From Rhexocercosporidium sp. MPI-PUGE-AT-0058 (lineage: Eukaryota; Ascomycota; Leotiomycetes; Helotiales), in assembly GCA_020746875.1 (NCBI GenBank), contig JAGTJL010000017.1, positions 1,364,001 to 1,428,000 on the forward strand: a stretch of DNA of 64,000 nt. Reading direction: 5' to 3'. The translations under genes and the position numbers were made by a program. Under the pieces are notes generated by a model, which had not been told where the DNA came from, made no database searches, and saw only the letters and a program-made list of their open reading frames with translations. Below are positions 63,017-64,000 of the stretch, one piece after another (position 1 is the stretch's first letter; the number at the start of each line of letters is the position of its first letter).

Positions 63017-64000
63017 ATGTCTCCCTCCCTCTGGATCACCCTCTCCACACACTGGGAGTTGGGCAATGTCCGGGCCGTTCTTGCGTTCTTGATCAACATT
63101 CTGCTGGCCATCGGTCTCTGGATAATCTCGTACGCATCCTGGAAACATGGTGCTGCCCAAGCAGCTCGCACCTCCCGTGTTCCTCTACTATCGCTACTCT
63201 CCATGAGCGGTCTTGGAGATGCCGTGGACTCCCTATCCGTTATCAGTCTTAGCATGGGACTCAAAAGACTCGCGGGGATATTAGTCCAAGCTACTGCTAT
63301 TGTGATCTTGAGCGTAGCAGTCATAATCTCGGGCCCTATCGCGCGGTATTCCACACGAAGAGGCATCGAAGTTCAGAAACAGGATGTCAATGGCTGGCTA
63401 GCTACCACAAATCACAGCAGCATGGACAGTGCTCTAGTGAGATGGAACAATACCATCGAGCGACTCAAATCCGCCAACTTTCCCACAGATCAACTATTGG
63501 ACTTCCTACCCGACAATCGAGTTGAGTGGCAGTACGAAAGCGCGGAGTGGAACTCCAGTTGGGCTGTCTCATGCACATGGACACCACAAACTGAAATCGC
63601 GCTTGAAGCAACGGGGAACTCGTCCGGTTATCTCTTCGACGAGGTACCCGGGATGAGGTCCGTGTTCCCTCCAGAGACCTTAAAAAGGGGGTATTCGATT
63701 TGGCAGGACTGGGGAGGTGCATACGAAGGCACAGGAGTCAATAAAGACGTCCTCCTCTTCACGTTGGCCGAATCGGATCCAGAGCTAGCGGTCGATGAAA
63801 ACACAGGCCTCCTTAGAAATCATCAACCTCTACACCTTGTGCTTGGAGCGTTCCATCTTCACAATGTTCCAAGACCCGAAGACCCCTCGACGACAAATTT
63901 CGGCGTTGGTCCTATCGAAACGTCTTCCTACAGTATGGCCAATTGCAACATTGCGCGAGCGAAAGGCCGGACGAATGATGACCTTGATTTGGATGTGGTT
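63017..64000 (+). CDS. N-terminal part of a multi-pass membrane protein, cut by the window edge
   Basis: An open frame of 328 codons runs from ATG 63017 to the last base, with no intron needed. The first hydrophobic segment (VRAVLAFLINILLAIGLWII, about residues 18-37) is followed by a linker with SLLSMSGLGDAVDSL and a second segment (GILVQATAIVILSVAVIISG, about 88-107). After it comes an extracellular-looking domain with Asn-glycosylation sites (NHSS, NNT, NSS) and Trp/Tyr/Gly-rich stretches (WQDWGGAYEG). The pattern resembles large fungal-specific membrane proteins of unknown function that have two N-terminal helices, a long exoplasmic domain and a further C-terminal helix. I cannot name the family. 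Codon use and length leave little doubt that it is coding. Confidence 0.8.
   Translation, partial: MSPSLWITLSTHWELGNVRAVLAFLINILLAIGLWIISYASWKHGAAQAARTSRVPLLSLLSMSGLGDAVDSLSVISLSMGLKRLAGILVQATAIVILSVAVIISGPIARYSTRRGIEVQKQDVNGWLATTNHSSMDSALVRWNNTIERLKSANFPTDQLLDFLPDNRVEWQYESAEWNSSWAVSCTWTPQTEIALEATGNSSGYLFDEVPGMRSVFPPETLKRGYSIWQDWGGAYEGTGVNKDVLLFTLAESDPELAVDENTGLLRNHQPLHLVLGAFHLHNVPRPEDPSTTNFGVGPIETSSYSMANCNIARAKGRTNDDLDLDVV

Overview
The window is nuclear DNA of a filamentous ascomycete (Pezizomycotina). The evidence is short GT-AG introns of about 45-105 nt with CTAAC/CTGAC-type branch points, the gene families present (PTH11/SAT4-type membrane proteins, STAND N-terminal domains, GH3, PL4 and AA7 plant-wall enzymes, fungal KatG), and a compartment mutated by repeat-induced point mutation (RIP). 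A leotiomycete (Helotiales-like) plant-associated fungus is my best guess, by inference only.

Layout. (1) About 1-13,650 is an extremely AT-rich, RIP-mutated isochore. It holds the remains of a minus-strand Ty3/Gypsy element (RNase H and reverse transcriptase near the left edge, gag N-terminus near 12.6 kb). A minus-strand Ty1/Copia element (3608-11958, 189-bp LTRs, TTACT target duplication) is inserted into it. An extra plus-strand reading frame lies between the Copia RNase H and its 3' LTR, and a partly unmutated acidic reading frame lies at the isochore edge. (2) At 13,887-14,122 a MITE-like element with 33-bp perfect inverted repeats sits where base composition becomes normal. A decayed minus-strand gene follows (14.1-15.3 kb). 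(3) 16.4-17.7 kb holds a seven-helix SAT4/rhodopsin-type protein. A 4.9-kb gene-poor stretch with a poly-C run follows. (4) 22.5-33.7 kb holds a GPI-anchored protein, a GH3 beta-xylosidase, an intracellular catalase-peroxidase and a PL4 rhamnogalacturonate lyase, a neighbourhood suited to plant cell-wall breakdown and peroxide defence. (5) 35.4-40.6 kb holds a calmodulin-like protein with degenerate C-terminal EF-hands, a STAND-N-domain protein without an NTPase, and a frameshifted BTB/POZ gene. (6) 41.4-51.2 kb holds two very large disordered Ser/Pro-rich proteins in tandem. The second diverges from a Sed5/syntaxin-5 t-SNARE gene (52.3-53.4 kb). (7) 54.2-64 kb holds a CorA-like protein with an unusual multi-helix C-terminal extension, a secreted AA7 FAD oxidase, a secreted lactonase-type propeller protein, and a membrane protein cut by the right edge.

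I rebuilt intron-exon structures by hand from splice signals and reading-frame continuity. All spliced lengths given are divisible by three, except for the BTB gene, which carries a real or artefactual frameshift. I found no CRISPR array, rRNA or convincing tRNA.
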